64,000 nucleotides of DNA from an uncultured Bacteroidota bacterium (lineage in GTDB: Bacteria; Bacteroidota; Bacteroidia; Flavobacteriales; Flavobacteriaceae): positions 1 to 64,000 of the forward strand of contig CACMVZ010000002.1 of assembly GCA_902617285.1 (NCBI GenBank), in the 5' to 3' direction. Under the pieces are notes generated by a model. That model worked only from the letters and a program-made list of their open reading frames with translations. It was not told the origin of the DNA and ran no database searches. Position numbers and translations under genes: made by a program. Shown here piece after piece: positions 28,860 through 37,875 of this stretch (within the stretch, counting starts at the first letter, position 1; the number at the start of each line of letters is the position of its first letter).

Positions 28860-29421
28860 AGTTTAAAAAACCGATTACTTCCTCTGGAACAAGATGATCT
28901 ATTTTCTGGTTCTCTTTAATAAGGTATCTAATATGGCTACTTGAAATCTTTATTTTTGGCGCATCAACTAATTTTATATTACTGTTTTTTAAAATTTCAT
29001 CAGGGATTTTATGTTCAGTATCTCTGGGGTAAACATAAACTTCAGCAATTTCAATAATTTCCTCATAATCTTTCCACTTATTAAATCCTACTAAGTTATC
29101 CTCTCCAATTAAAAGGATAAGGTTATTGTATTCATGTCTTTTCTTAAATTCCTTTAATGTGTCAATTGTAAAATTAGGCTTTGACATTTTAAATTCAATA
29201 TCAGAAACCTTTACATTTTTGAAGTTTTTAAAAACAGTTTTAGCTAGTTCAAGCCTTTCTATATCATTAATAAAAGTGTCCTCAATTTTAAAAGGACTTT
29301 GAGGGCTAATTACTACAAGGACTTGATCTAATTCTTGCAGTTCTGAAAAATACTTAGCTAAAGTTACGTGACCATTATGAATTGGATTGAAAGTTCCAAG
29401 ATACAAACCTACATTACTCAT
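28849..29421 (-). CDS. nadD: Nicotinate-nucleotide adenylyltransferase
   Basis: NadD makes nicotinate adenine dinucleotide in NAD synthesis. The product is 190 residues from ATG 29421 (MSNVGLYLGTFNPIHNGH). The nucleotidyltransferase motifs are GTFNPIHNGH (about 8-17) and the SSHIRYLI block near the C-terminus. The start at 29421 overlaps the gmk end by 8 bp. A further in-frame start at 29436 adds five residues that do not resemble the family. It is the second gene of gmk-nadD, and its tail overlaps the glycosyltransferase by 11 bp. Confidence 0.94.
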   Translation of the reverse strand: MSNVGLYLGTFNPIHNGHVTLAKYFSELQELDQVLVVISPQSPFKIEDTFINDIERLELAKTVFKNFKNVKVSDIEFKMSKPNFTIDTLKEFKKRHEYNNLILLIGEDNLVGFNKWKDYEEIIEIAEVYVYPRDTEHKIPDEILKNSNIKLVDAPKIKISSSHIRYLIKENQKIDHLVPEEVIGFLNSKS

Positions 29422-29986
29422 TCTTAATAAATTCATTTACAAGATCTGATGCTATTTTTTTTGATTCTTCAAGATCACTATTAATTATAATTTTATCAAA
29501 TTTTGATGCAAAATCTAGCTCTAATTCAGCTTTTTTAATTCTTCTATTAATTTCATTATCTGAAATATCTCCTCTTGAAATTAATCTTTTCTTTAAAGTA
29601 TCTATACTTGGTGGCATAACAAAAATAGATAATGTATTCATGGGATACATTTTCTTGATATTGAAACCTCCAACAACATCAATATCAAAAAGTGCTACTT
29701 CATTATTTGTCCATATATTTTCAACTTCAGATTTTAGAGTTCCATAATGAACTCCTCCATAAACTTCTTCAAACTCAATAAATTCATTGTTATTAATTTT
29801 CTTTTTGAACTCGCTTTTAGATAAAAAATGATAATCAACTCCATCTTTTTCATTTCCTCTAGGAGATCTGGATGTAGCAGATATTGAAAAACTTGTATTA
29901 CTAAATTGAGATAAAATATGTTTCACAAGCGTAGTTTTTCCTGCTCCTGATGGAGCTGAAAAAACAATAAGCTTATTTCTGTTCAT
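29414..29986 (-). CDS. gmk: Guanylate kinase
   Basis: Gmk phosphorylates GMP to GDP using ATP; 190 residues, normal length. The P-loop is SAPSGAGKTTLVKH (about 10-23). The GMP-binding region has SATSRSPRGNEKDGVDYHFLS and EFEEVYGGVHYGTL. It is followed by nadD with an 8-bp overlap. The pairing of gmk with nadD is familiar in Bacteroidota. It lies 37 bp downstream of the DUF1080 gene on the same strand. Confidence 0.96.
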   Translation of the reverse strand: MNRNKLIVFSAPSGAGKTTLVKHILSQFSNTSFSISATSRSPRGNEKDGVDYHFLSKSEFKKKINNNEFIEFEEVYGGVHYGTLKSEVENIWTNNEVALFDIDVVGGFNIKKMYPMNTLSIFVMPPSIDTLKKRLISRGDISDNEINRRIKKAELELDFASKFDKIIINSDLEESKKIASDLVNEFIKNE

Positions 29987-30023
29987 CTATATAGATTATG
30001 AGGATAATATTTTAGAATAAATA

Positions 30024-30743
30024 CTAGTATAATTTTCGAATTTTGATATTTCTAAACTTAACATCACTTCCGTGATCTTGAAGACCAATTTTACCAGATT
30101 TAAAAGCACCGAAAGCTAGAAATTCTTGATTAGTACCAGCTTTTCTTGTGTAGTAATCTTTATGTCTGAATTTAGACTTTGATACCAGTCTATCCCACTC
30201 TGGACCAGATAGAGGAAATGAAAAAGCAAATTGACCATTAAGGGTTACAGTACCTTTATTATTTTGGTTATCGATCTTAAGAACAAGGTGATTCCATTCT
30301 CCATATTTATTCACAATCAGATTTTTATTATCTGTACTTACTAGATCATATAAAGATGGACTTTTATGAAGTTTAGTTGAGGTAAAGAAATTTTTATTAT
30401 CCAAAACTTGTATTTCAGGCCCTGTTATATAGGCTTCATCAAATTCAGGTAATTCTTTCACACCAAAGAATATCCCACTATTTCCTCCCCTTGATATATT
30501 CCATTCAATAGATAGTTCAAAATTTGAATATTCATTAACTGTAACAAGATCCTGTTTTCTATCTCTGTTATTTGTAAAGATAAGTTCACCATTACTAATT
30601 GACCATTGACTGCCTACAGTCTCACTATTATATTGGTGCCATCCATTAAAAGATTTTCCGTCAAATATATATGTCCATTCTTCACTTTGTGAAAAACAAA
30701 AGCTTGTAGTTAATATGAGAGCTGTAATGATTAATTTTTTCAT
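30024..30743 (-). CDS. Secreted DUF1080 protein (3-keto-disaccharide hydrolase type)
   Basis: A 239-residue secreted protein of family DUF1080, whose concanavalin-like fold is now linked to hydrolysis of 3-keto-glycosides in Bacteroides. The signal peptide covers about residues 1-19. The family-typical opening is WTYIFDGKSFNGWHQY, followed by FELSIEWNISRGGNSGIFFGVKE and a terminal VKFRNIKIRKL strand. Its ATG overlaps the upstream TIM-barrel stop (TAATG), so it is the last gene of a five-gene sugar operon. The partners (GMC oxidoreductase, Gfo/Idh, TIM barrels) fit a 3-keto sugar pathway; the exact substrate is unknown. Confidence 0.88.
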   Translation of the reverse strand: MKKLIITALILTTSFCFSQSEEWTYIFDGKSFNGWHQYNSETVGSQWSISNGELIFTNNRDRKQDLVTVNEYSNFELSIEWNISRGGNSGIFFGVKELPEFDEAYITGPEIQVLDNKNFFTSTKLHKSPSLYDLVSTDNKNLIVNKYGEWNHLVLKIDNQNNKGTVTLNGQFAFSFPLSGPEWDRLVSKSKFRHKDYYTRKAGTNQEFLAFGAFKSGKIGLQDHGSDVKFRNIKIRKLY

Positions 30744-31798
30744 TACTGTAAACCTAAAATATTTCTTAAATCTTCTTTATTTGTATCACCTCCAGCAAAG
30801 TCATCAAATTTTTTGTCGGTGCAATTTATAATCAAGTCATTTATAAATTTTGCACCTTCTACAGCTCCCTGTTCTGGACTTTTGATACAACATTCCCATT
30901 CCATTACTGCCCAAACATCACAGCCATATTGTGTAAGTTTTGAAAAAATGGTTTTGAAATCAATCTGCCCATCTCCAAGAGATCTATATCTGCCCGCTCG
31001 ATCAGCCCAATCTAAATATCCACCAAATGTTCCTTTTTTACCTGTTGGATTAAATTCAGCATCTTTAACATGGAATGATTTTATAAATTCATGATAATGA
31101 TCAATATATGATATATAATCCAGTTGTTGAAGAATGAAATGGCTTGGGTCATATAAAATGTTTACCCTCTTATGATTTTTAGTTGCTTTTAGAAATCTTT
31201 CAAAAGTAATTCCGTCATGAAGATCTTCTCCTGGATGGATTTCATAACACACATCTACTCCGTTCTCATCAAATACATCTAGAATTGGAAGCCATCTTTT
31301 AGCAAGCTCATTAAATCCCATTTCAACTAGACCTTTAGGAGCTTGGGGCCATGGATGCCATGTATGCCACAATAATGCACCTGAAAAAGTAGCATGTGCT
31401 TTTATGCCAAGTCTTCTACTAACAACTGCTGCTTTTTTTACAGTTTCAATTGCCCACTCGGTTCTTTCTTTTGGATTCTTCTTTAACTTATCAGGAGCAA
31501 AATTGTCAAACATTAAGTCGTATGCAGGATGAACTGCTACCAGTTGTCCTTGAAGATGAGTGGATAATTCTGTAATTTCTAATCCATATGATCTTACCTT
31601 ACCAAGAAGTTCATCACAATAATCTTGACTCTCAGCAGCTTTATCTAAATCAATTAAAAAACTCTCCCATGTTGGTATTTGAATTCCTTTATACCCTAGA
31701 TCAGAAGCCCATTTACACATCCCATCAAGAGAATTAAACGGAGATTTTTTATCTACAAACTGAGCTAAGAAAACTGCAGGACCTTTTATTGTTTTCAT
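30743..31798 (-). CDS. Sugar phosphate isomerase/epimerase-type TIM barrel (cytoplasmic)
   Basis: A 351-residue xylose-isomerase-like TIM barrel without a signal peptide. Likely metal ligands are visible: the Glu in DVCYEIHPGED (about 182-192), the Asp/His pair in NILYDPSHFILQ, the His in IKSFHVKDAEF, and the late Glu in AVMEWECC. It is co-transcribed with a Gfo/Idh oxidoreductase (8 bp upstream) and the secreted DUF1080 gene. In such clusters these enzymes isomerise or cleave keto-sugars; the precise reaction cannot be read. Confidence 0.88.
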   Translation of the reverse strand: MKTIKGPAVFLAQFVDKKSPFNSLDGMCKWASDLGYKGIQIPTWESFLIDLDKAAESQDYCDELLGKVRSYGLEITELSTHLQGQLVAVHPAYDLMFDNFAPDKLKKNPKERTEWAIETVKKAAVVSRRLGIKAHATFSGALLWHTWHPWPQAPKGLVEMGFNELAKRWLPILDVFDENGVDVCYEIHPGEDLHDGITFERFLKATKNHKRVNILYDPSHFILQQLDYISYIDHYHEFIKSFHVKDAEFNPTGKKGTFGGYLDWADRAGRYRSLGDGQIDFKTIFSKLTQYGCDVWAVMEWECCIKSPEQGAVEGAKFINDLIINCTDKKFDDFAGGDTNKEDLRNILGLQ

Positions 31799-31805
31799 TA
31801 TAATA

Positions 31806-32942
31806 TCAATTTAATTTCACCCAAATATTACCTTTTTTATGAGATTCAACAGCTTTCTCAATAAACATCATACCTCTAAGACCATCATTCAAAGAAGGAT
31901 ATTCGCCATCAAATTCTACTGTTCCTTTTATCTCTCTTGCAACTCCATAATAAATATTTGCCATTGAATCAAACATTCCTTCAGGGTGACCTGGAGGTAA
32001 TTTAGTTGAAATTTTAGCAAAATTTGAATTGTAGTCATGTCCTGGCTTTAATATTCTTAATGGATTTAACTCACTTAAATGATATAAATAATTTGGGTTT
32101 TGTTGCTCCCATTTTAAACCTCCCTTTTTGCCATAAATTGCAACGGTGAAATTGTTCTCCTCACCAGTTGCTATTTGACTAGCTCTTATGACACCTTTAA
32201 TTTTATCTGAAAACCTAATTAAAATTGTACCATCTACATCCATGATATTATCATCATAAACGTAGTTTAAGTCAGACAGTAATTCTTCAACTTCCATCCC
32301 CGTTACATATTCTAGCATATCAAATGCATGTGTTCCTATGTCTCCAATACAACAACTAATACCTGATTTATCAGGCTGAAGTCTCCAAGTTTCAGAACGC
32401 TTTTTTGAATCATGAATGATAGGGTTAATCCAGCCTTGATAATATTGAAGATCAACACGTTGTATTTCACCTATTTCTCCAGACTTAATCATTTCTTTCA
32501 TTTGCCTTATCATAGGGTACCCAGTATATGTGTATGTGACAGCAAATGTTAAATTCTTCGATTTGTAAATTTTTTCTAGATCTTTTGCTTCTTCATAAGT
32601 AGTTGTCATAGGCTTTTCACAAATGACATTAAAATTATTTTCTAAAAGCTTTTTAGCCATTGGATAATGAAGAAAATTAGGTGTTAGAATTGATACAACT
32701 TGAATTCTTTCATTTTCATCAAGTTTTAACTCTTCTTCAATCATCTTTTCATAGTTTTCATAAATTCTACTTTTATTTAAACCAATTTCTTCAGCAAATT
32801 TTAAATTTTCAGAAAAATCTGGATTAAAAACACCACCAACTATTTCATAACTATCATGCATGGATGATGCAATTCTATGAACAATCCCAATTAGTGAATC
32901 ACCACCCCCACCTAAAATTCCAAGCCTAATTTTATTTTTCAA
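31806..32942 (-). CDS. Gfo/Idh/MocA family oxidoreductase
   Basis: A 378-residue NAD(P)-dependent sugar dehydrogenase. The Rossmann motif starts RLGILGGGGDSLIG (about 6-19). The family EKP motif lies in NVICEKPMTTTYEEA (about 109-123), and the catalytic-site His-bearing CCIGDIGTHAFDMLEYV follows. No signal peptide is present, so it is cytoplasmic, unlike some exported relatives. Translation starts at TTG 32942, overlapping the MFS gene end by 11 bp. It may reduce a 3-keto sugar in this operon. Confidence 0.92.
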   Translation of the reverse strand: MKNKIRLGILGGGGDSLIGIVHRIASSMHDSYEIVGGVFNPDFSENLKFAEEIGLNKSRIYENYEKMIEEELKLDENERIQVVSILTPNFLHYPMAKKLLENNFNVICEKPMTTTYEEAKDLEKIYKSKNLTFAVTYTYTGYPMIRQMKEMIKSGEIGEIQRVDLQYYQGWINPIIHDSKKRSETWRLQPDKSGISCCIGDIGTHAFDMLEYVTGMEVEELLSDLNYVYDDNIMDVDGTILIRFSDKIKGVIRASQIATGEENNFTVAIYGKKGGLKWEQQNPNYLYHLSELNPLRILKPGHDYNSNFAKISTKLPPGHPEGMFDSMANIYYGVAREIKGTVEFDGEYPSLNDGLRGMMFIEKAVESHKKGNIWVKLN

Positions 32943-34140
32943 CTTTTATTTTTTCGTTTTTAAATGTTATAATAAAGATTAATAGTACAACAGCTGCAAA
33001 TATTGCAGGATAGGTCCAAATTTGAGTCCAATCATGACCTGAATCAATTACAAACTTATCAGTAATTCTTCCAGCTAGTCTAAAACCTATTAACATACCA
33101 ACACCATATGTTGCGAGTGCAATTAACCCTTGAGCCGCGCTCTTATATTTTTCTCCTGCCTTATAATCGGTATATATTTGTCCAGAGACAAAGAAAAAGT
33201 CATAACAAATTCCATGGAGAACAATACCAAATAATAACATCCAAAGATTTGATCCTATATCTCCTAATGCGAATAGGACATATCTTAAACTCCATGCTAG
33301 CATACCAACAATTAGGGTCTTTTTTATTCCATATTTATTTAAGAAAAGAGGTAGTAATAATATAAATAATGCCTCTGAAATTTGACCTAGAGTCATTACA
33401 CCAGCAGCGTTAGCCATTCCTAATTCATTTAGAAATAAATTAGCATCAGCATAATAAAATGCTAATGGAATACAAATTAAAATTGATGATATAAAAAACA
33501 CTAGATATCTAGTATCTTTTAAAAGCATTAAAGCATCAAGACCTAGAATCTCTCTTAAACTTGGACTCTCATTCTTAGCCTTTGGTGGAGTTTTGGGTAA
33601 GCTAAAACTAAAAAGACCTAGAGTTACAGATACAATAGCTGAAAGATAAAACGTATATTCAAGAGTTTGGCTAGCTTCCCATCCAACACCATAACTAATT
33701 ACCAAACCAGCAACAATCCATCCTACTGTTCCCCATACTCTAATTTTGGGAAATTCTTTAGATGGATCTTTCATTTGTCTAAATGCAATTGAATTAACTA
33801 AAGCAAGAGTTGGCATATATAGAATCATATATATTAATATGTAAGGAAAAAATGTTTCAAAGCCAACAGCAATTGAGCACATGAATAGAAGCCCACCACC
33901 AATTATATGAATTATTGCTAAAATTTTTTCAGCATCAAAATATCTATCAGCTATTAATCCAATAATAAATGGGGCAATTATTGCACCCCATGATTGAGTC
34001 TCATAAGCTAAACCTATTTCAGCTCCAGTTGAACTAAATGCTTGAGATAAAAATGTACCCATTGTAACAAACCAACATCCCCAGATAAAAAACTCTAGGA
34101 ACATCATTATGCTTAATTTTAAATTTGTTGAATTTTTCAT
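32932..34140 (-). CDS. NupG-like MFS sugar/nucleoside permease
   Basis: An inner-membrane carrier of 402 residues with about 12 helices, in the nucleoside:H+ symporter-like branch of the major facilitator superfamily. The start LKLSIMMFLEFFIWGCWFVTMG is typical. I choose ATG 34140, which lies just after the upstream gene's stop; an in-frame start at 34158 is possible. In Bacteroidota this family is often found with Gfo/Idh and TIM-barrel sugar enzymes, as here. The transported compound is therefore probably a modified monosaccharide rather than a nucleoside, which is inference. Confidence 0.87.
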   Translation of the reverse strand: MKNSTNLKLSIMMFLEFFIWGCWFVTMGTFLSQAFSSTGAEIGLAYETQSWGAIIAPFIIGLIADRYFDAEKILAIIHIIGGGLLFMCSIAVGFETFFPYILIYMILYMPTLALVNSIAFRQMKDPSKEFPKIRVWGTVGWIVAGLVISYGVGWEASQTLEYTFYLSAIVSVTLGLFSFSLPKTPPKAKNESPSLREILGLDALMLLKDTRYLVFFISSILICIPLAFYYADANLFLNELGMANAAGVMTLGQISEALFILLLPLFLNKYGIKKTLIVGMLAWSLRYVLFALGDIGSNLWMLLFGIVLHGICYDFFFVSGQIYTDYKAGEKYKSAAQGLIALATYGVGMLIGFRLAGRITDKFVIDSGHDWTQIWTYPAIFAAVVLLIFIITFKNEKIKVEK

Positions 34141-34141
34141 T

Positions 34142-35098
34142 TTAAATGGTTTGACCAATTTTGATTAATAAATCTCTAGTAGCTTTAATACCTTCTTCTT
34201 CAGATAATCTATTACCTTCGTATTCAACACCAATATAACCAGTATATCCAAAACTCTTTACAATTTTCATCATCCTCATATAGTCAATAGTTTTTTCATC
34301 TCCATTTTCATCAAAGTCATTTGACTTGGCACTAACTGCAAATGCCTTTGGCATCATTTCTTCTACTCCTTTATAAAAGTCATACACTGTTTCACATGAA
34401 CCATCAAATACAGAACCATATCCTTCATCAGCCATGCAGAAATTACCAAAATCAGGAAGAGTACCTACATTATCCATATTAACACCATAAATCACATCCA
34501 TAAGTTTAGGAATATCGGAACTTATTCTTCCGTGATTTTCTACTATTACGTTTACTCCACTGTTTTTTGCATAACTACCAAGGTCAGATAGACTCTTTAT
34601 AGAAAGATCTTTCCACTTCTCAGCATTACTTGTGCCATATAAATTCAGTCTAACAGATTCACATCCCATAATCTCTGCAGCGTCAATCCACATTTTATGA
34701 TTATCAACTGCTTTAAGTCTCCTTGATTTATTTTCTTCAGCTAAACCTTCAATTTCATCAATCATGATCAGAACATTTTTTATATCATTTATTTCTGCTA
34801 ATTTTTTATTTTTTCTTGCCCAAAAAGTAATTGCCTTACTCATATCTCCATCTCTAACTTTCATTACGTTATCATATAATGCGGTAACATATTCTATGCC
34901 ACTGAAATTAAAGCTTTTTGCTACTTGAGCAAAGTCATATGGATCCATGTCTCCATATTTAATATTTTTATGAAGTGACCATTGAGCCAATGAAAGTTTG
35001 AAAAATAATTCCTTAGGCTTTTGGAGAGACATATAACCTAGTGAAGAAATACCTAATGCACTTGTGGAAGCTAGTTTAATAAATTCTTTTCTTTTCAT
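34142..35098 (-). CDS. Exported sugar isomerase/epimerase-type TIM barrel
   Basis: A 318-residue TIM-barrel protein with an N-terminal export signal. MKRKEFIKLASTSALG resembles a Tat signal with Lys-Arg in place of Arg-Arg. Candidate metal ligands are the Glu in VIVENHGRIS (about 182-191), the Asp in TLPDFGNFCM, the His-free AVSAKSNDFDENG segment, and the late Glu in YIGVEYEGNRL. It is the first gene of the minus-strand sugar operon, divergent from the GMC oxidoreductase gene. Paired with a cytoplasmic paralogue at 30743-31798, it may act on the same sugar in the periplasm. Confidence 0.85.
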   Translation of the reverse strand: MKRKEFIKLASTSALGISSLGYMSLQKPKELFFKLSLAQWSLHKNIKYGDMDPYDFAQVAKSFNFSGIEYVTALYDNVMKVRDGDMSKAITFWARKNKKLAEINDIKNVLIMIDEIEGLAEENKSRRLKAVDNHKMWIDAAEIMGCESVRLNLYGTSNAEKWKDLSIKSLSDLGSYAKNSGVNVIVENHGRISSDIPKLMDVIYGVNMDNVGTLPDFGNFCMADEGYGSVFDGSCETVYDFYKGVEEMMPKAFAVSAKSNDFDENGDEKTIDYMRMMKIVKSFGYTGYIGVEYEGNRLSEEEGIKATRDLLIKIGQTI

Positions 35099-35189
35099 AT
35101 TAGTTTGGTTTTATAATACTATAAATATAAATTTAAATAAATAATTGTCATTTAAAACATATAATTTTTAAATTGCTAAAACTTATAAT

Positions 35190-36896
35190 ATGGACAATAA
35201 ATTTGATGCAATTGTAGTTGGAACTGGAATAAGTGGAGGATGGGCTGCAAAAGAATTAACAGAAAAAGGCTTAAAGACTCTTGTACTTGAGAGAGGAAGG
35301 ATGATAACACATGTCGATGATTATCATACTGCTGATATGAATCCATGGGATTTTGAAGGTGGTGATACAATTACTCAAGATGCTTTAAAAAGACAACCTA
35401 AACAAAGTAGGACTGGTTACGTTAATACAGAATCCTCGAGACATTTTTTTGTTGACGATGTTGATCATCCATACAATGATGAAGAAAATAAGTTTAACTG
35501 GATACGAGGATATCATGTTGGAGGTAGGTCTATAACTTGGGGAAGACATACTTATAGACTTAGTGAATTTGATTTTGAGGGTAATGCAAAAGATGGCATT
35601 GCAGTTGATTGGCCAATTAGATATAAAGATATTGCTCCATGGTATGATTATGTTGAGGAATACATTGGAGTTCAGGGTAGGTATGAAGGTTTACCCCAAT
35701 TTCCTGATGGAAAATTTCTAAAGCCTTTTGAATTAAATGTTCTTGAAAAACACATGAGAGAGAGCATTTCTAAAAACTTTTACGATGGAAGAATATTATC
35801 TAATGCCAGAACTGCACATATTACTGAAGGTACCAAACCTGGTCTTGGAAGAGTAACCTGCCAATACAGAAACAGATGTATGAGAGGGTGCCCTTACGGA
35901 GCCTACTTTAGCAGTAATTCCTCAACCCTTCCTGCAGCTGAAGCAACAGGTAAAATGACACTCATGCCAAACTCAATTGTTCATGAAGTAATATATGACC
36001 AAGATAAAAAAAGAGCTACAGGTGTTCGTGTAATTGATTCAGTAAACAATCAATCATATGAATATTTTGCAAAAGTGATTTTTTTGTGCTCTTCAACTGT
36101 TGGTTCTACATCAATTTTAATGCAATCAAAGTCTGATAGATTTCCTAATGGAATGGGTAATGATTCAGGTGAGTTGGGTCATAATTTAATGGATCATCAT
36201 TTTCAAGTAGGTGCATCTGGTACTTTTAAGGGTTTTAAAAATAAAATCACATACGGAAGAAAACCTGCTGGATTTTATATACCTAGATTTAGAAATATTG
36301 GAGGTATTACTGATAGAAAGGATTTTATAAGAGGTTATCAATATCAGGGCGGAGCATCAAGAGGATTTATGAGTATAGCTGATAGTGCTGAGGAACTTAT
36401 TTCATATGGTCCAAAATTTAAAGAGAACATTGTAAAAAGAGATGAATGGACTGCAAGTATGAATGGTTTTGGTGAGATTTTGCCGTATCATGAAAATAAA
36501 ATGACTCTTGATTATAATAAAAAAGATAAATGGGGATTGCCTACCGTTACTTTTGATGCTAAAATCAGGGAAAATGAAATAAGTATGAGAAAAGACATGA
36601 AAACGCAAGCTGAAGAAATGCTTGAAAAAGCTGGCTTTGAAGATGTGGATGGTTGGGAAAGTAAATATATTTTTGGAAATGGGATACATGAGATGGGAAC
36701 TGCTAGAATGGGAAGAGACCCAAAAACGTCTGTTTTAAATGGTAATAACCAAATTCATGAGGTAAAAAATGTGTATGTTACTGATGGTTCATGTATGACA
36801 TCAGCGGGTAATCAGAATCCTTCAATTACTTATATGGCATTAACAGCACGTGCAGTTAATCACGCAGTTGAGGAATTAAATAAGTTAAACATCTAA
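35190..36896 (+). CDS. GMC-type flavin oxidoreductase (putative glycoside 3-dehydrogenase large subunit)
   Basis: A 568-residue GMC oxidoreductase. The FAD motif is IVVGTGISGG (8-17), with the Glu end of the ADP-binding fold at LVLERGR. The C-terminal catalytic block has GIHEMGTARMG (about 496-506) and the SAGNQNPSITYMALTARA segment. It has no signal peptide. The adjacent small subunit, 2 bp downstream, carries a Tat signal and could carry this subunit across the membrane, as known for gluconate 2-dehydrogenase-type complexes. With DUF1080, Gfo/Idh and TIM-barrel neighbours, glycoside 3-dehydrogenase activity is the best guess. Confidence 0.88.
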   Translation: MDNKFDAIVVGTGISGGWAAKELTEKGLKTLVLERGRMITHVDDYHTADMNPWDFEGGDTITQDALKRQPKQSRTGYVNTESSRHFFVDDVDHPYNDEENKFNWIRGYHVGGRSITWGRHTYRLSEFDFEGNAKDGIAVDWPIRYKDIAPWYDYVEEYIGVQGRYEGLPQFPDGKFLKPFELNVLEKHMRESISKNFYDGRILSNARTAHITEGTKPGLGRVTCQYRNRCMRGCPYGAYFSSNSSTLPAAEATGKMTLMPNSIVHEVIYDQDKKRATGVRVIDSVNNQSYEYFAKVIFLCSSTVGSTSILMQSKSDRFPNGMGNDSGELGHNLMDHHFQVGASGTFKGFKNKITYGRKPAGFYIPRFRNIGGITDRKDFIRGYQYQGGASRGFMSIADSAEELISYGPKFKENIVKRDEWTASMNGFGEILPYHENKMTLDYNKKDKWGLPTVTFDAKIRENEISMRKDMKTQAEEMLEKAGFEDVDGWESKYIFGNGIHEMGTARMGRDPKTSVLNGNNQIHEVKNVYVTDGSCMTSAGNQNPSITYMALTARAVNHAVEELNKLNI

Positions 36897-36898
36897 CT

Positions 36899-37444
36899 AT
36901 GAAAAGAAGAGGAGCAATAAAAAGAATTAGTTTAGCTTTTAGCTCATTGACATTATCAACACCGGTAATTTTAACTATTCAATCATGTCAAACTAATTCT
37001 TCTGATCTAAATTTTTCTTTTTTTAATAAAAGGCAAATTAGTTTTCTTGAAAAAATTATGGAGATAGTTATTCCAGAAACAGATACACCGGGAGCAAAAA
37101 CACTTAGTATAGTTAAATTTGTTGATGCTCATGTTGCAAAAAACATTAGAACAGAAGATCAAAAGTATCTTCTTGCTATGATAGAAGGTTTTATAGATAT
37201 GATTATTGAAACTGAAAAAATTAATTCAATAAGTGAAGTTGATGAGAAGCTCTTAGAAAAGCATTTTTCCAATCATATTGATAATGGAAGTATGATTGCA
37301 TCAAATGGTCAAAACTACAGTCAAATATGCGCCTTAATAAGAGATATGGCAGTAAGCTCATATATGATCTCTGAATATGTTATGACAAATAAACTTGGAT
37401 ATGTACCAGTACCAGGATATTATGATGGCAATGTTGATATTTAA
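36899..37444 (+). CDS. Gluconate 2-dehydrogenase subunit 3 family protein (small subunit, Tat lipoprotein)
   Basis: A 181-residue small subunit of GMC-type membrane dehydrogenases. The N-terminus MKRRGAIKRISLAFSSL contains a twin-arginine motif, and a lipobox-like IQSC puts a lipidated Cys near residue 30. The body has FNKRQISFLEKIMEIVIPETDTPGA, typical of the family. It follows the GMC gene by 2 bp, so the two form one complex. Its end overlaps the convergent cytochrome c gene by 4 bp. Confidence 0.88.
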   Translation: MKRRGAIKRISLAFSSLTLSTPVILTIQSCQTNSSDLNFSFFNKRQISFLEKIMEIVIPETDTPGAKTLSIVKFVDAHVAKNIRTEDQKYLLAMIEGFIDMIIETEKINSISEVDEKLLEKHFSNHIDNGSMIASNGQNYSQICALIRDMAVSSYMISEYVMTNKLGYVPVPGYYDGNVDI

Positions 37445-37848
37445 TCTAGAAGCCTAAAATATTCAAGAATTTCTCTTGCCTCTTCCTCCAATAAGTTTTG
37501 ATTATACATATATTCAAAGTTATATTTCTCAAGTAGCTCTATTGCAATAGGATCTTCTTCAAGCATTTGAATAGGGTTTAAAATCATATTCATTATCCAT
37601 TCTGGTGATCTTCTATCAAGTATTCCTGACATAGCAGGTCCAATATAATCCTCATTGATAATGTGACAGGATGTACAAAGTTGATTAAATAGCTTTTCAC
37701 CAGAGTTTGCCATTGAAATATTCACCTTATCTTCAAGTATAACATTAATAATTGGACCCACTCCTTTATTTTCCAAAGCGTCTATTCCCTTAGAATTATT
37801 CTGACAGCTTATTGATATAAAAAAAATAATTAATAAAACCTTCTTCAC
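37441..37848 (-). CDS. c-type cytochrome lipoprotein
   Basis: A 135-residue monohaem cytochrome. Translation starts at GTG 37848. The signal MKKVLLIIFFISISC ends in Cys15, a lipoprotein site. The haem motif CTSCH is at 58-62, followed by the NEDYIGPAMSGILDRR loop that may supply the axial Met. It overlaps the 3' end of the dehydrogenase small-subunit gene tail-to-tail by 4 bp and lies 27 bp downstream of azurin. It is the likely electron acceptor of the GMC complex. Confidence 0.88.
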   Translation of the reverse strand: MKKVLLIIFFISISCQNNSKGIDALENKGVGPIINVILEDKVNISMANSGEKLFNQLCTSCHIINEDYIGPAMSGILDRRSPEWIMNMILNPIQMLEEDPIAIELLEKYNFEYMYNQNLLEEEAREILEYFRLLD

Positions 37849-37875
37849 CAGAGTAAGTTTTTAAAAATTAATTAT

